From Paraburkholderia oxyphila NBRC 105797 (GTDB lineage Bacteria > Pseudomonadota > Gammaproteobacteria > Burkholderiales > Burkholderiaceae): a stretch of DNA of 64,000 nt. The position numbers and the translations under genes were made by a program. The notes below the pieces were generated by a model, which saw nothing but the letters and a program-made list of their open reading frames with translations, searched no databases and had not been told where the DNA came from. Location: the NCBI RefSeq assembly GCF_000685075.1, contig NZ_BAYD01000027.1:52154-116153 (forward strand). Reading direction: 5' to 3'. Below, in pieces: positions 25,653 to 34,503 of the stretch. Every line of letters starts with the position of its first letter. Positions within the stretch are counted from its first letter, which is position 1.

Positions 25653-27011
25653 CTACTCTCGCCTGGCGCGCCGCTCCTTGACATAGCGGCGCGCGGCGTG
25701 CGCCATCTGCGGATACACCTCGCCTGGAACGGCGAACAGCACGAGCGCGCAGAGCGCGAGCACGGCGCAGAACAGGAATGTGCCGCGATACCCCAACGCC
25801 TGCACGAGCAAGCCCGAGAGCACGCCGGATAGGATCGAACCCAGCCGCGCGGAGTTGAAGAACAGCGCCGTGGCGCGCCCCGGCGATTCGGGCATCAGAT
25901 CCTGCACGTAGGTCATGCCCAGACACGACGTGACGGCCACCACGAAGGCGTTGAGGATCTGCATGGGAATGAGCGCGTGCACGCCGGGCGCCGCCGACAT
26001 CGACACGAAATACAGCGCGTGCACAACGGCACAGGCGGCGAGCCAGTGCAGCTTGTTCAGGCGCGACGCCTTCGCGCCGAGCGCGAGCATCATCGGAATC
26101 TCCATGAAGGCGCCGAGACCGAGCATGATCGAGACGTCGATGCGCGTGCCCTGCAGGCCGTGCACGATATAGAGCGGCAGCACGATCATTGTCGCGTTGG
26201 CGGCAAGGCCGATGAGCGTGAGCGCAACCACGGCGCGCATGATGTCGCTCTGCGAGACGTCGGGCGCGCTGACGTGCACGCGCTGCTTCACCGCGGGCTG
26301 CACTTCGGCCTGGGTGAGCGGCTGGCCTTCGTAAGGCGCTATCGCCTCCTCGGCAAGCTCCTGCGCAACCTCTCCTGCCGTGGGCCGCGTCATCAGATGC
26401 TGTGTGGCGTGCTCGTCGAGGCGCGGCTCGCGCATGCGCCAGACGATCGTGCCGCAAGCAGCGAAGCTCGCTGCCGCGAACAGGAAGAGCCCATAGAAGC
26501 CGGTCGCCGCGAGCACCAGCGCGCCAACCGCCGGACCGAACACCCATGCCGCCGAAAGAATCGTGCGCAGCGTGGCGCTCGCGAAGGTGCGCTCGGCGTC
26601 GTCGGAGGCCGGCAACGCCGCGCGGCTGAACGAGAACACGAGCGACAGCGCGCAGCCGCCCGCGCCAATGAACGCGATGCCCACCGCGAGCAGCAAGCGG
26701 TAGTCGCGCACGATGCATAAGCACAGATAGCCAAGCGTGGCCGCACAGAGCGAGGCGAGCAACAGCGGGCGATGCTTGCCGGTGGCGTCGCTCCAGCGCC
26801 CGGCCGCTGTGCTGGCGATCACGCCGCTCGCCGCGATCACGGTCATGAACACGCCGAGCCGCAACGGCGTCATGCCGGCACGCTCGACGCCGAACAAGGA
26901 CAGATACGGCGCGGTGAACGACATCGCCACGCCCAGCATCAGGGTGGCGGCGGCAAGCGGCAAAAAGCCGGGGATACGCAGAAGACCGACAAGGCGCGAG
27001 TTCTTGAGCAC
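25653..27011 (-). CDS. MFS efflux transporter, sugar-efflux (SET) type
   Basis: A 12-helix major facilitator protein resembling the SetA/SotB sugar-efflux family (FLPLAAATLMLGVAMSFTAP at helix 1, GRWSDATGKHRPLLL in the loop 2-3 motif). A long cytoplasmic loop of about 60 charged residues separates the two halves (ATQHLMTRPTAGEVAQELAE). The start is uncertain: no ATG lies in the first 60 codons. GTG at 27011, giving 452 aa, is preferred because it begins 10-15 residues before helix 1; a TTG at 27119 would add 36 unlike residues. Neither has a good ribosome site. The substrate is unknown. Confidence 0.75.
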   Translation of the reverse strand: MLKNSRLVGLLRIPGFLPLAAATLMLGVAMSFTAPYLSLFGVERAGMTPLRLGVFMTVIAASGVIASTAAGRWSDATGKHRPLLLASLCAATLGYLCLCIVRDYRLLLAVGIAFIGAGGCALSLVFSFSRAALPASDDAERTFASATLRTILSAAWVFGPAVGALVLAATGFYGLFLFAAASFAACGTIVWRMREPRLDEHATQHLMTRPTAGEVAQELAEEAIAPYEGQPLTQAEVQPAVKQRVHVSAPDVSQSDIMRAVVALTLIGLAANATMIVLPLYIVHGLQGTRIDVSIMLGLGAFMEIPMMLALGAKASRLNKLHWLAACAVVHALYFVSMSAAPGVHALIPMQILNAFVVAVTSCLGMTYVQDLMPESPGRATALFFNSARLGSILSGVLSGLLVQALGYRGTFLFCAVLALCALVLFAVPGEVYPQMAHAARRYVKERRARRE

Positions 27012-27141
27012 GGCGCGACGCTGAAGGGGAGGAAAAGCCGCAACGCGCGAAGCGTCACGATCAGGGCGTATCGAGCCGATTATCGGGCGCGAGCCGGGCG
27101 TCGCGCAAGGTGCTTGCAAGGCGTGTCAGCATCTGGGTGCG

Positions 27142-27184
27142 CTATCCACAGATTTTGTTGAGAGGCCTGTGCGTAACCTTGGGA
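27142..27184 (+). repeat. Repeat copy A (diverged) with DnaA-box-like CTATCCACA
   Basis: About 43 bases similar to the first third of copies B and C: a CCACAG element, TTTTGTTGAGAG, then AACCTTGGGAC. The 9-mer CTATCCACA at 27142-27150 differs from the DnaA box TTATCCACA at one base. Similarity beyond 27184 is weak. Confidence 0.65.
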
Positions 27185-27275
27185 CGAGTGTCGCAAGTAT
27201 CTGATGCGTATCGGATTGTGCACGCCGTTTCCGAATGCAGCAGATTCGCAGCGGATACGAAACGCGGTGGTGGGC

Positions 27276-27420
27276 TTGTCCACAGTTTTTGTTGAGAGCC
27301 TTGTGGGCAACCTTGGGACATTCACGCTAAGTCCATGATCCGAAACAGCAAGTGCGCGAAAGCCACGGCGAATGCACAAATTTTGCGCGAAAAAGTTGTC
27401 TACAGATTCTCTGGACAAGT
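27276..27420 (+). repeat. 145-bp direct repeat copy B, downstream flank of GT41 copy 2
   Basis: It aligns without gaps to 30575-30719 with about 18 differences (roughly 88 percent identity). It begins with TTGTCCACA (one mismatch to the DnaA box), contains AGCCTTGTGGGCAACCTTG and ends in an imperfect hairpin (AGTTGTCTA and TGGACAAGT) that carries TTGTCTACA. It ends 36 bases past the stop of the GT41 gene. Confidence 0.9.
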
Positions 27421-27456
27421 ATTTGCAGACAACATGGCAGCAGAGTCGCACAGCCC

Positions 27457-29808
27457 TTACTCGTCCCGCTCGCGCCGGCCTTCGCAGTACGCTTGCCACA
27501 TTGCCCGGTATGCTCGTTCGATATCTGCCGCGAATCGTTGCGCATCCATTAGCGGCGATGCTTCCAGACGCGCTCTTAACAGGCCACGCAAAGCGGAGAG
27601 ACGGGCTAAATCGTCTGCAAGTGCACAGGCTGCACGCACAAATTCGCCGTCGGAACTCGCAGCGAGCTCTGGCATCCCAAGATTCCCGGCGATACTCCTG
27701 CCACCTCGACTGATGGCTGAGCGCCCGGCTAGCGTGATGACAGGAACACCCATCCAGAAAGCATCCAAACTGGTCGTATGACCGTTGCACGGAAAAGTGT
27801 CAAGCGCGACGTCGATGCAATGATAGGTTTCCAGATAGGCGCGACGGGATTGTCGGCCGACGAGCAGCACACGTGAAGGATCAATGCCGTTTGCGCCGTA
27901 TCGCTCGATCAGATGATTGTGATGTACGCCCCGAGGCGCCAAAACCAGCAAACGAGACCCGGGCACAGCGGCAAGAACAGCGCCCCAAAGGCGCAAAGCG
28001 TGGTCACTGACCTTCGCCGGATTATTGAGGCAACCGAAAGTGAACGGCGCGCCATTTGCAGCCGGCAGATCGTTGACAGCCAAGTGCTCTACCTGGGGGT
28101 CATAGCACCAGAATGCATGGGGCAAGCGAATGGTTCGTTCCGAATACAATGCGTCGCGACCCGGCTCGTCCTCAGGGTCCAGCCAGGGGTCCGAGAGACG
28201 GTAATCCATGGCGGGACTACCGGTTGTACCAGGGTAAGCGAGCCAGGCAACCTGTACAGGCGCAGGGCGCCGCGCAAACAACAGGCGCCGGCAATCCTCC
28301 ATGTGCATGGTTAAGTCAACGAGTATATCGATGCGATCGACATGAATCTGTTGCGCGAGCGTTTCATCGTCAAACGCGTGAACATCGCGCCAAACATCGG
28401 CCAGGTTCCTGAGTGCTGCGGTTGTGCTATCCGGCTGCCTGACGCTCGAGTAGCAAACGATTTCAAAGTTCGCGTGATCGTGATGGGACAACACCGGCAG
28501 CGTGAAGAGCGACTGACAATGCGAATTGAAGTCAGGTGAAACGTAGCCGATGCGCAAGCGCCGGCCAGGTGTACGATCATTCGACTCGTCACCGGTACGC
28601 CCGATTGCAAGAACAGGCGCCTCGTGTTGTGCGACAAACCGGCTACACTCGTCCAGGATTGCCTTGGGGTCATCCGTCTGGAAAGGAAGCGTGAAGACGA
28701 GGTTCGCATGAGCTACGATGTTGCCCGGATCACACTCGAGCGAAGTGCGCAAAGCAAGGATCGATCTCGTTGCACACCCCAAGGCGAGGAAGACATTGCC
28801 AAGGACCGCGTGCGCAGTTGCAAGCTCAGGATTCAGGTCGATCGCCCTGCGCAGCGCCACCAAAGCTTCGGCTGGATCGTTTTTCGATAGCAAATGCCCA
28901 AGCAGATGCCATGCGTTTGCGTGATCGGGCTTCAGTGCCACAGCTCGCTTTAGCATTTCGACGGCTTCGTCCACGCGCTGATGGCAAAGCAACGCGCCAA
29001 GATTGTAGTGTGCGCTTGCAAGGCGCGGATCGAGTGCAATGGCCTTGCGCGCAGCACGCTCGGCTTCGGCCTGACTTGTGGTTGAAAGCACATGGGCGAG
29101 ATTGGACCAGGCTACCGCAAAACCAGGGTCTAGCTCTACAGCTCGCGTAAGCGCGACCTGAGCTTCGCGTCGCCGTGAATTTGAGAGCAGGTGCCCTAAC
29201 GCATTCCATGCGGGCGCAAAGCCGGCATCCAGATCGACTGCACGTCGCAGCGCGTTTTCCGCTACTTCTTGTTCAGATTGCTCGAGCAGAACGCCGAGAT
29301 TGAACCAGGCCCGCGCGAAGTCGGGGCGCAATGCAATTGCTTGTTCGTATGCGGCTCGTGCTTCCTCCGGGCAGGTCGCGCGCAGCAGATTTCCGAGGTT
29401 GTTGTGTGCTTCCACGAGTGAAGGCGCAAGCTTGATTGCCTGCCGGAGATGCGCCTCCGCCTGGTCAGCATCTTCGGGACCAAATGTATTGGAAATATAG
29501 AAGTGAGCGGCCGCACGCGTCGGATCGAGCTCTAGCGTACGACGAAGCGTCATGCGCGCATCATCAATGCGGCCTTGCCTGAGCAACGCACAAGCGAATT
29601 CCAGCGCATCCCCGGCATTCGTGCTGTATGCGAGCGCGTCACGCAAGGACGCTTCAGCATCGGTGATCCGCCCAGCGGAGAACGCAATCAGGCTCGCCAA
29701 ATAGTGCGCTACAGCATTTTCGGGTGAGGCGGAAATTGCCGCTCGGCAATGCTTTTCGGCATCGGGCAGAAGACCTGCACGCCAGGCGGCGAGTGCGGCG
29801 TCACACAT
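27457..29808 (-). CDS. TPR-repeat GT41-family (O-GlcNAc-transferase/SPINDLY-like) protein, copy 2
   Basis: A 783-residue paralogue of the protein at 10704-13088. It has about ten tetratricopeptide repeats (for example ARAWFNLGVLLEQSEQEVAE), then the GT41 catalytic part: IGYVSPDFNSHCQ, GCLNNPAKVSDHALRLW with the conserved Lys, and FPCNGHTTSLDAFWMGVP. Compared with copy 1 the TPR half is quite divergent while the catalytic half is well conserved, which suggests different protein targets. The ATG has no clear ribosome site. The gene lies alone between 145-bp direct repeats, with slightly lower GC than its surroundings, so it may have arrived or moved as a unit. Confidence 0.85.
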   Translation of the reverse strand: MCDAALAAWRAGLLPDAEKHCRAAISASPENAVAHYLASLIAFSAGRITDAEASLRDALAYSTNAGDALEFACALLRQGRIDDARMTLRRTLELDPTRAAAHFYISNTFGPEDADQAEAHLRQAIKLAPSLVEAHNNLGNLLRATCPEEARAAYEQAIALRPDFARAWFNLGVLLEQSEQEVAENALRRAVDLDAGFAPAWNALGHLLSNSRRREAQVALTRAVELDPGFAVAWSNLAHVLSTTSQAEAERAARKAIALDPRLASAHYNLGALLCHQRVDEAVEMLKRAVALKPDHANAWHLLGHLLSKNDPAEALVALRRAIDLNPELATAHAVLGNVFLALGCATRSILALRTSLECDPGNIVAHANLVFTLPFQTDDPKAILDECSRFVAQHEAPVLAIGRTGDESNDRTPGRRLRIGYVSPDFNSHCQSLFTLPVLSHHDHANFEIVCYSSVRQPDSTTAALRNLADVWRDVHAFDDETLAQQIHVDRIDILVDLTMHMEDCRRLLFARRPAPVQVAWLAYPGTTGSPAMDYRLSDPWLDPEDEPGRDALYSERTIRLPHAFWCYDPQVEHLAVNDLPAANGAPFTFGCLNNPAKVSDHALRLWGAVLAAVPGSRLLVLAPRGVHHNHLIERYGANGIDPSRVLLVGRQSRRAYLETYHCIDVALDTFPCNGHTTSLDAFWMGVPVITLAGRSAISRGGRSIAGNLGMPELAASSDGEFVRAACALADDLARLSALRGLLRARLEASPLMDAQRFAADIERAYRAMWQAYCEGRRERDE

Positions 29809-30574
29809 GATTCAAGATTGTTTTCGTTGAAGGCTAACACTATGGACGCTGGAATAGGCGATTGTCTCCACCAACCAAGGGCGGCCCGCGTCCGGTCCCA
29901 CCTTAGACCTGATCCGCTCTACAACTTGAACAGGTTATCGGAATCCTGATGATGCGCGGATGCAAAGATGGACGCTTCGACCGGCGCCTGCGCGGCAACT
30001 GTCGATGTGATGCCAGCAGTGCCTGCGCCGAGTGGAAGCTTGACCAGGAAGGTCCCGCCTCACAAACCCTGGATCACATATTCATTGAGCTTGCGCATGG
30101 ATAACGACCATAATTAAATATCGTCATCGCAAATCTTTTTGCCCTGGCGTTCCCAGTTTCAATGCCAAGTCAATCCTCGCGCTATTCGATTCAGCAAGCT
30201 ATTCAAGCCTGCGCTGCCTTGCATTCGCGAGCGCCACTTGCGTATTCAACTGACGCTTGGCAGGCCTTGCGTCGCGTCTGCGCGACTTTTGCGTCAGCCT
30301 ATGCGATGTCGATTACGGCAGTGAGTGCCTGGCCAGCCAGGGAAGCTGTGGATGTTCCGCGCTCGCTGCGCCAATACCCTTGCCCATTTCAGCAAAGCGC
30401 TACATGCCGTGCTGGATCTCCAGCACCTCCATCGATCGGTTCTACCCTATCGCGTTCCCCACGAAACCGACGCACTGGACCGATGCCGGTCCTGAGCAAA
30501 GCCATCGACCAAGCAGCTAACCTGTTGAATCTAAACAGAACCGATGCTTGCAGGGTGTTGGAACGGCGGCAAAG
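29809..30574. other. Non-coding or decayed region upstream of GT41 copy 2
   Basis: About 770 bases with lower GC and irregular codon bias. A plus-strand frame at 30162-30629 (155 codons) is open, but it has no recognisable domain or ribosome site and runs into repeat copy C. I regard the stretch as non-coding or gene debris; it should include the promoter of the GT41 gene. Confidence 0.45.
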
Positions 30575-30719
30575 TTCTCCACAGATTTTGTTCACAGCCT
30601 TGTGGGCAACCTTGGGACATTCACGCTAAGCCCCTGATCCGAAACAGAAAGCGCCCCAAAGCCACGTCGGATGCACCCATTTTTCGCGAAAAAGTTGTCC
30701 ACAGATTTTCTGGACAACT
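30575..30719 (+). repeat. 145-bp direct repeat copy C, upstream flank of GT41 copy 2
   Basis: It starts TTCTCCACA and ends with a perfect 9-bp hairpin, AGTTGTCCA (30693-30701) against TGGACAACT (30711-30719), holding the DnaA-box-like TTGTCCACA at 30695. Directly after it, TGTTGATAA at 30721-30729 is another one-mismatch DnaA box in the opposite orientation. The offset to copy B is exactly 3299 bases throughout. Confidence 0.9.
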
Positions 30720-30901
30720 CTGTTGATAACCGCCTGGGGATCGCGCCAACTCATTGATCGGACGGATAGTTCATCGATTCAGTCACAGAAGCGGCAACTG
30801 AGTTTCCAATGAGCAACCCGTCATCGACTTCGGGGCATGCGATGGCGGCGAGCGCGTTTCGCATCTGACTTTCTCGCGCCCGCACCGCCATCGACACGCC
30901 A

Positions 30902-32620
30902 TCACGCCAGATCGAGCGCCCCCACCAGATCGCCCGGCGGCGTTTGCCCGCGCGAAGCGAAGGCGCGGTCGCGGGACGCCACGCCGTCGAGCGGCGCGAG
31001 TCCGTGCACGCGGCTGATGAAGCGCAGGATCGAGTTCGTGTCGTAGAACGTGTGATCCACGTAGCCCTTCTTCGCGAACGGCGCGATCACGAGCGCCGGG
31101 ATGCGCGAGCCCGGCCCCCAGCGGTCGCCCTGCGGCGGCGCGACCGGGTCCCACCAGCCGCCGTTCTCGTCGTGCGTCATCACGATCACCGTGTTCGCCC
31201 AGTGCGGGCTGCGTTGCAGATGCTCGATCACGGCGGCGATGTGGCGGTCGCCCGACGCCACGTCGGCGTAGCCCGCGTGCATGTTCAGGTTGCCTTGCGG
31301 CTTGTAGAACGTGACGGCAGGCAGGCGTCCCGCGTCGATGTCGGCGAGCAGGCGGTTGGTGGCCGGATCGTCGCCGAGGCCCGCATCGCGCAGATGCCGC
31401 GCGCGCGCCGCCGTGCCCGGCGCATAGCTGGCGAAGTAATTGAACGGCTGATGGTGATACTGGAAGTCAGGCACGGCACCCGTGTCACGGTGGTCGAGCG
31501 CGTACTGCCAGGCGCCGCTATACCAGGCCCAGTCGACGCCCTTCGCCGAAAGCCGGTCGCCGATCGTCGCGTAGGTTTGCGGCGGCATCACGCGCGGATT
31601 GGCGGGATCGGCCCACGCGGGATTGCCGTCCTCGGCGGGCCGCACGCTGCTCGGCTGATACGGCGGCGCCATCGTGTTGACCGCAAAGCCGTCGGGCGTG
31701 AAAAGGCCGTCGTTCACGAACTTCGGCGGCCCGCCGAGCGCCGAAGGCGGGCAATTGGGCGCGAGCTTCAAGCGTGTGCCGAGCGGATCGTCGCCTTCGA
31801 CCACGGAGACGAGGTGCTTCGCGGGGCTCGACTGAATGTCGGGATAGTACGGCGCTTGCGCGGAAATCAGGTAGATGTGGTTCAGCCAGGAGCCGCCGAA
31901 CGCCGCCATGAAAAAGTTGTCGCAAAGCGTGTATTGCTGCGCGAGCTGCCAGAGCCGAAGCGTATCGGCGGAGTTCTCGTAATAGCCCATCACGAGACCG
32001 CCCGAATCGCCCCACGCGGCGAACTGGTCGTTGCGGCCCGCGTTGATCTGCATCTGGTTCTGGTAGAAGCGATGGACGAGGTCGCGCGTGATGATTCCGT
32101 TCGGCAACGGATGGCCATGCGCGTCTACGATGCGAAACGGCCGGTTCTCCAGGCCGGTGATGGCCTGCTCGCCGATCATGTAGCGTTTGCCGTCGAGCTC
32201 CTGCGCCTGCGGGACCAGGCCGCCCCAGATCTTCGGCAATTGCGCGAGCGGGGTCTTGCCGTCGCGGTCGAATTGCGTGTAGCGCTGGGCGGACACGCCC
32301 GAGAGCGGCGTTTGCACACCCGGGAAATTGCCGTAGAGGTTGACGAAGCTGCGGTTCTCCGCGTAGATCACGACGATGTGGCGCACCTGATCGCGCAGCG
32401 CCGCGTCGAGGCGCGTATCGCCGGCACTGCGCGGTGCCGCGCCCACCGTTTGCCCGGGCGACTCGCAGCCGCCGAGCGCGAGGCCCACGCCAACCGCTGC
32501 GAGCCCGCCCAGCACGCGGCGGCGGGCAGGATCGTGCGGACCGTCATGATTGGGGCCGCCATGTGCATCGAGCTCGTGCTCGTTGCCCTCGTTTGCTGCC
32601 TTCGAATCGTCATGCTTCAT
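30902..32620 (-). CDS. Tat-exported acid phosphatase / phosphoesterase (AcpA family)
   Basis: A 572-residue secreted hydrolase of the phosphoesterase family that contains AcpA acid phosphatases and phospholipases C. The N-terminus has an acidic leader, then a twin-arginine signal with lipobox-like end (PARRRVLGGLAAVGVGLALG, GC). Metal/active-site motifs are VIYAENRSFVNLYG near the start of the mature protein, and MTHDENGGWWDPV followed by RIPALVIAPFAKKGYVDHTFYD near the end. The ATG at 32620 has AGGAGG 7 bases upstream. The gene lies 61 bases after the Anbu gene in the same direction and may be read through from that operon. Confidence 0.87.
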   Translation of the reverse strand: MKHDDSKAANEGNEHELDAHGGPNHDGPHDPARRRVLGGLAAVGVGLALGGCESPGQTVGAAPRSAGDTRLDAALRDQVRHIVVIYAENRSFVNLYGNFPGVQTPLSGVSAQRYTQFDRDGKTPLAQLPKIWGGLVPQAQELDGKRYMIGEQAITGLENRPFRIVDAHGHPLPNGIITRDLVHRFYQNQMQINAGRNDQFAAWGDSGGLVMGYYENSADTLRLWQLAQQYTLCDNFFMAAFGGSWLNHIYLISAQAPYYPDIQSSPAKHLVSVVEGDDPLGTRLKLAPNCPPSALGGPPKFVNDGLFTPDGFAVNTMAPPYQPSSVRPAEDGNPAWADPANPRVMPPQTYATIGDRLSAKGVDWAWYSGAWQYALDHRDTGAVPDFQYHHQPFNYFASYAPGTAARARHLRDAGLGDDPATNRLLADIDAGRLPAVTFYKPQGNLNMHAGYADVASGDRHIAAVIEHLQRSPHWANTVIVMTHDENGGWWDPVAPPQGDRWGPGSRIPALVIAPFAKKGYVDHTFYDTNSILRFISRVHGLAPLDGVASRDRAFASRGQTPPGDLVGALDLA

Positions 32621-32681
32621 CGGCCTGCCTCCTGTCCGGTCGAGAAACGCACCATGCGCGCCTCGCAGGAGGATACCGCGC

Positions 32682-33548
32682 TCAGGCGTTGCGCGGCGGT
32701 ATCGTCGGCTGCGGCCCTTGCGCGAGCGTCTGCGTGGGACGCAGTTCGTCGCTCGGGCTTGCGTGCGGCGCATGGGGCGCCGCCGGAAAATCCGCGCGCT
32801 CATGGCGCGGCGCGTTGCCGTTGTCGGTCCACAGCGGATCGGGAATCTCGCCGAACACCTGACGCAAGCGTTCGCCCCATGTCGAGTGCAGCATCTGGAA
32901 ATAATCGTTCGAATGGTCGAGCGAGGCATAGCGCGTCACGCGCAGCGTGTCGCGTTCATACACGATCAGGTCGAGCGGCAGGCCCACCGACAGGTTGGAG
33001 CGCAGCGTCGAATCCATCGAGATGAGCGCGCATTTCGCGGCCTCGCCAAGCGGCGTGCGCGGCGTGAGCACGCGGTCGATGATCGGCTTGCCATATTTCG
33101 ATTCGCCGATCTGGAAATACGGATTGACGCTCGAGGTCTCGATGAAATTGCCGGCCGCGTAGATCTGGAAGAGGCGCATGGGCTGCCCGCGCATCTGGCC
33201 GCCCAGAATGAAGCTGCAGTTGAATTCGACGTTGAAACGCTTGAGCGCCTCGGCGTCGCGCCGATGCACTTCCCGCACCGCCTCGCCCACGATGCGCGCG
33301 GCCTCCACCATGCTCGGCGCGTTCCAGAGCGTGGGCCGGGCGGGATCCTGCTGCTCGGTGAGCTCCTGGAGCGTGGCCTGGGTGATCGCGAGATTGCCGG
33401 CCACGAGCAGCACCAGCACGCGCTCGCCGGGCTCCTCGAACACCGCCATCTTGCGCGATGTGCTGATGTGATCAACGCCCGCATTGGTGCGTGTATCCGA
33501 AAGGAAAACGAGTCCCTCCTCCACCGCCATCGCCACGCAGTAGGTCAT
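32682..33548 (-). CDS. Anbu/BPH proteasome-type peptidase
   Basis: A 288-residue bacterial proteasome homologue (Anbu, or betaproteobacterial proteasome homologue). After Met removal the N-terminus is Thr1 (TYCVAMAVEEGLVFLSDTRT), with Asp17 and Lys32 completing the Ntn-hydrolase catalytic set of proteasome beta subunits. The fold continues with RVLVLLVAGNLAITQATL and FNCSFILGGQMRGQPMRLFQ. The C-terminal 45 residues are proline-rich and extend past the usual Anbu end. The ATG at 33548 (AAGGA upstream) is required for a functional Thr1; a longer start at 33596 would bury it. It is the last gene of an operon with transglutaminase, alpha-E and ATP-grasp genes, the conserved Anbu neighbourhood. 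Confidence 0.92.
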   Translation of the reverse strand: MTYCVAMAVEEGLVFLSDTRTNAGVDHISTSRKMAVFEEPGERVLVLLVAGNLAITQATLQELTEQQDPARPTLWNAPSMVEAARIVGEAVREVHRRDAEALKRFNVEFNCSFILGGQMRGQPMRLFQIYAAGNFIETSSVNPYFQIGESKYGKPIIDRVLTPRTPLGEAAKCALISMDSTLRSNLSVGLPLDLIVYERDTLRVTRYASLDHSNDYFQMLHSTWGERLRQVFGEIPDPLWTDNGNAPRHERADFPAAPHAPHASPSDELRPTQTLAQGPQPTIPPRNA

Positions 33549-33650
33549 GATCGTCCTTCGCCTCGGGTCGTGAAGCACCGATTCTCGCATGCGCAACGCC
33601 AGCAGTGCGCATGCGAAACCGGTACTGTTCCCTTTGTGATAGCGGGAAAA

Positions 33651-34451
33651 CTATTGCTGGGCGCTTTGCGCGCTAACCTTCACGCTGACGTCGAGCGTTT
33701 CGCTCGAGCCGCCAATGCGCCGGCCACGCACCGGCGCCGCCGCCTCGTAATCGCGGCCCACCGCGATCCGGCAATATTTCTCGCTTGCGAAACAGGCGTG
33801 CGTCACGTCCACGGTGACCCAGCCGTTGTCGATCCAGACGTCGACCCACGCGTGACTCGCCATCTCCTGCACATCGCCAGGATCGAAGTAGCCGCTCACA
33901 TAACGCGCCGGCACGCCGCGCGCGCGGCACAACGCCAGCATCACATGCGCGTGATCCTGGCAGACGCCGCGGCCCAGTGCGAACACGTCGGCGGCCGTGT
34001 GCGCCACGTCGGTCACGCCGGACTCGTACTGCACGCGCTGCGTGATGCGCGCCGCGGCGTCGAGAATCGCGGCCGCGTCGTCGAGCGGCGCAAGGCTGTG
34101 CGCGAACTCCGTGAGCGCCTCGTCCGCCTCCGTGAGGCGCGTGGCCAGGGTGAAGTGATGCGTGGGGATCGGCCCCTCGCCTTCCGGCAAGCGACCGTCG
34201 GCGAGCGGGATGGTCTCCACTTCCCCGCGCACCCGCAGACGGATCTCCTTGTGCTGGCGCGATATCACCAGCGTCATGAGTGCATTGCCGTATGCGTCGC
34301 GGCTCGTTTCGAGCTTGCCGGGCGCATCCACATGCCATTGTGTGACGATCTGCGCGGGCGTCGTGAGCGGCGCGAGGCGCAGTTGCTGGATCGAGTAATG
34401 CACCGGCGCTGCGTAGCGGTACACGGTGTCGTGGCGAATTGCGAGCTGCAT
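33651..34451 (-). CDS. Transglutaminase-like cysteine peptidase family protein (Anbu operon)
   Basis: A 266-residue protein with an N-terminal bacterial transglutaminase-associated beta domain (MQLAIRHDTVYRYAAPVHYS) and a transglutaminase core. The catalytic triad is intact: Cys164 (GRGVCQDHAHVML), His200 (MASHAWVDVWI) and Asp215 (TVDVTHAC). There is no signal peptide, so it is cytoplasmic. It belongs to the group always found with alpha-E and ATP-grasp genes and is thought to hydrolyse or transfer peptide/isopeptide bonds; the substrate is unknown. Confidence 0.9.
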   Translation of the reverse strand: MQLAIRHDTVYRYAAPVHYSIQQLRLAPLTTPAQIVTQWHVDAPGKLETSRDAYGNALMTLVISRQHKEIRLRVRGEVETIPLADGRLPEGEGPIPTHHFTLATRLTEADEALTEFAHSLAPLDDAAAILDAAARITQRVQYESGVTDVAHTAADVFALGRGVCQDHAHVMLALCRARGVPARYVSGYFDPGDVQEMASHAWVDVWIDNGWVTVDVTHACFASEKYCRIAVGRDYEAAAPVRGRRIGGSSETLDVSVKVSAQSAQQ

Positions 34452-34503
34452 GGCGAATGTCCTTCAACGAAACGATCGGGATATCGAACTATGCATATTT
34501 ACG

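Noticed and set aside
30162..30629. A 155-codon plus-strand gene
   Set aside because: No ribosome site, no recognisable motif, atypical composition, and its 3' end lies inside repeat copy C.
27142..30729. A true replication origin
   Set aside because: No dnaA, dnaN, repA, parAB, gidA or rpmH nearby and no clear AT-rich unwinding region; only DnaA-box-like repeats are seen, so origin function is not claimed.
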